Origin: Clusia tigrina
Taxonomy: Eukaryota; Arthropoda; Insecta; Diptera; Clusiidae
Direction of reading: 5' to 3'
DNA length: 64,000 nt
Assembly: GCA_920105625.2 (NCBI GenBank)
Contig: CAKKTE020000328.1
Coordinates: 1,736,001 to 1,800,000, forward strand
Part shown: piece by piece, positions 61,901-64,000 of the stretch
How positions within the stretch are numbered: position 1 is the stretch's first letter
Layout of the letters: every line of letters begins with the position of its first letter
The notes under the pieces: generated by a model
What the model was told of the DNA's origin: nothing
The model's database searches: none
The model's input: the letters and a program-made list of their open reading frames with translations, nothing else
Position numbers and translations under genes: made by a program

Positions 61901-64000
61901 CCAGTAAAAAGTTACAAGCATTTGTATGTTGCAAACTTTGATAGGTGTAGGACGTAGCGTATAGAAGTTAGGGCCATTTGAAGTTTTCTCAGTGTTTGAT
62001 TTGGGACTCAAGGGTAGCATAGCTTTGAGCGATAGCTTAAATTGACAAGAGGCTCTAGTACTTTATTGTTACAAAATTTCAAGGTTTTATGACGCTCCAG
62101 TAAAAAGTTACAAGCATTTGTATGTTGCAAACTTTGAAAGGTGTAGAACGTACCATATAGAAGTTAGGGCAATTTGAAGTTTTATCAGTGTTTGATTTTG
62201 GACTCAAGGGTAGCATAGCTTTGAGCGATAGCTTAAATTGACAAGAGGCTCGAGTACTTTATTGTTACAAAATTTCAAGGTCTTATGACGCTCCAGTAAA
62301 AAGTTACAAGCATTTGTATGTTGCAAATTTTAATAGGTGTAGGACGTACCGTATAGAAGTTAGGGCCATTTTAAGTTTTATCAGTGTTTGATTTGGTACT
62401 CAAGGGTAGCATAGCTTTGAGCGATAACTTACATTGACAAGAGGCTCGAGTACTTTATTGTTACAAAATTTCAAGGTTTTATGACGCTCCAGTAAAAAGT
62501 TACAAGCATTTGTATGTTGGAAACTTTGATAGGTGTAGGACGTACCGTATAGAAGTAAGGGCCATTTGAAGTTTTATCAGTGTTTGATTTGGGACTCAAG
62601 GGTTACATAGCTTTGAGCGATAGCTTAAATTGACAAGGGGCTCGAGTACTGTATTGTTACAAAATTTCAAGGTTTTATGAAGCTCCAGTAAAAAATTACA
62701 AGCATTTGTATGTTCAAACTTTGATAGGTGTAGGGCGTACCGTATAGAAGTTAGGGCCATTTGAAGTTTTCTCAGTGATTCATTTGGGACTCAAGGGTAG
62801 TATAGCTTTGAGCGATAGCTTAAATTGACAAGAGGCTCGAGTACTTTATTGTTACAAAATTTCAAGGTTTTATGTCGCTCCAGTAAAAAGTTACAAGCAT
62901 TTGTATGTTGCAAACTTTGATAGGTGTAGGACGTACCGTATAGAAGTTAGGGCCATTTAAAGTTTTATCAGTGTTTGATTTGGGACTCAAGGGTAGCATA
63001 GCTTTGAGCGATAGCTTAAATTGACAAGAGGCTCGAGTACTTTACTGTTACAAAATTTCAAGGACTTATGACGCTCCAGTAAAAAGTTACACGCATTTGT
63101 ATGTTGCAACATTTGATAGGTGTAGGACGTACCGTATAGAAGTTGGGGCCATTTGAAGTTTTATCAGTGTTTGATTTGGGGCTCAAGGGTGCCATAGCTT
63201 TGAGAGATAGCTTAAATTGACAAGAGGCTCGAGTACTTTATTGTTACAAAATTTCAAGGTTTTATGACGCTCCAGTAAAAAGTTACAAGCATTTGTATGT
63301 TGCAAACTTTGATAGGTGTAGGACGTACCGTAGAGAAGTTAGGGCCATTTGAAGTTTTCTCAGTGTTTGATTTGGGACTCAAGGGTAGCATAGCTTTGAG
63401 CGATAGCTTAAATTGACAAGAGGCTCGAGTACTTTATTGTTACAAAATTTCAAGGTTTTATGACGCTCCAGTAAAAAGTTACAAGCATTTGTATGTTGCA
63501 AACTTTGAAAGGTGTAGAACGTACCATATAGAAGTTAGGGCCATTTGAAGTTTTCTCAGTGTTTGATTTGGGACTCAAGGGTAGCATAGCTTTGAGCGAT
63601 AGCTTAAATTGACAAGGGGCTCGAGTACTTTATTGTTACAAAATTTCAAAGTTTTATGACGCTCCAGTAAAAAGTTACACGCATTTGTATGTTGCAACAT
63701 TTGATACGTGTAGGACGTACCGTATAGAAGTTAGGGCCATTTGAAGTTTTCTCAGTGTTTGATTTGGGACTCAAGGGTAGCATAGCTTTGAGCGATAGCT
63801 TAAATTGACAAGGGGCTCGAGTACTTTATTGTTACAAAATTTCAAAGTTTTATGACGCTCCAGTAAAAAATTACAAGCATTTGTATGTTGCAAACTTTGA
63901 TAGGTGTAGGGCGTACCGTATAGAAGTTAGGGCCATTTGAAGTTTTCTCAGTGTTTCATTTGGGACTCAAGGGTAGCATAGCTTTGAGCGATAGCTTAAA
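58985..64000. repeat. Higher-order repeat K: 14-15 monomer units, period 2743-2939 bp, cut by window end
   Basis: About 58985-61060 matches about 61728-64000. Marks are gcaacatttgatagg with gttggggcc, gagagatag, tttgaaaggtgtagaacg (59393/62136), gcgataacttacattg, tatgttcaaac, tatgtcgctcc and gatacgtgtag. The offset is 2743 bp at first and 2939 bp later (60568/63507), one monomer more, because a monomer with gttggaaac and gaagtaaggg is added near 62510. Inside each unit a 6-monomer repeat (1175 bp) is also visible. The second unit continues beyond the window. Confidence 0.8.

Larger units (their letters stand above)
27074..64000. repeat. 196-bp satellite array, right arm
   Basis: The same satellite in the same orientation resumes directly after the retroelement and runs to the window end, about 188 monomers. 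Phase is kept across the insertion: 85 bp of the split monomer lie before it and 111 bp after the duplicated target. Most monomers are exactly 196 bp. Exceptions are two kinds of deleted monomer (178 and 156 bp) and scattered 1-2 bp indels. Variant types overlap those of the left arm, but some are confined to this arm, such as the type reading ttatgaccttaaag. I see no gene, RNA or second mobile element in this arm. Confidence 0.98.

Noticed and set aside
1..64000. CRISPR-like regular spacing
   Set aside because: The whole 196-bp unit is repeated, there are no unique spacers between short repeats, and the window is eukaryotic.

Overview
This window is almost entirely one tandem satellite array, interrupted by a single LTR retrotransposon. 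There are no host protein genes, rRNA or tRNA genes that I can support. The organism is a eukaryote. The BEL/Pao-type element points to an animal, most likely an arthropod such as an insect, but the sequence alone does not give a species. The window starts and ends inside the array, so the locus is larger than 64 kb; a pericentromeric or other heterochromatic block is the natural reading.

Layout. 1-20475: left arm, about 104 head-to-tail copies of a 196-bp monomer. 20476-27073: a 6598-bp BEL/Pao element with 427-bp LTRs that differ at 3 sites, TG...CA ends and a perfect 5-bp target duplication (GGTAG). The split monomer adds up to exactly 196 bp (85 + 111). 27074-64000: right arm, about 188 copies of the same monomer in the same orientation. 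The monomer is about 37% GC, carries far more G than C on the + strand (about 47 versus 26 per copy), and normally contains overlapping CTCGAG and AGTACT sites.

The array is not a simple tandem of one consensus. Monomers fall into variant types, and ordered series of variants recur at larger periods: 980, 3334, 3333, 4705-4901, 1175, 1942, 6016-6018, 2744 (6+8 monomers), 2156, about 7250 and 2743-2939 bp. Deleted monomers (178 bp and 156 bp) mark individual duplications. Different parts of the array carry different, overlapping higher-order repeats, with one-monomer gains and losses between copies, as unequal exchange and segmental duplication would produce.

The retroelement has the normal domain order in one polyprotein-length stretch (21037-26606, about 1856 codons): PHD-like zinc finger, coiled coil, DUF1759/Gag, Cys/His knuckles, aspartic protease, reverse transcriptase, RNase H, HHCC and DDE integrase, C-terminal DUF5641-like region. 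It is broken by four in-frame stops (21979, 22174, 22273, 24534) and one frameshift near 23439, so this copy is a recent but dead insertion. The catalytic residues of protease, RT, RNase H and integrase are all still present.
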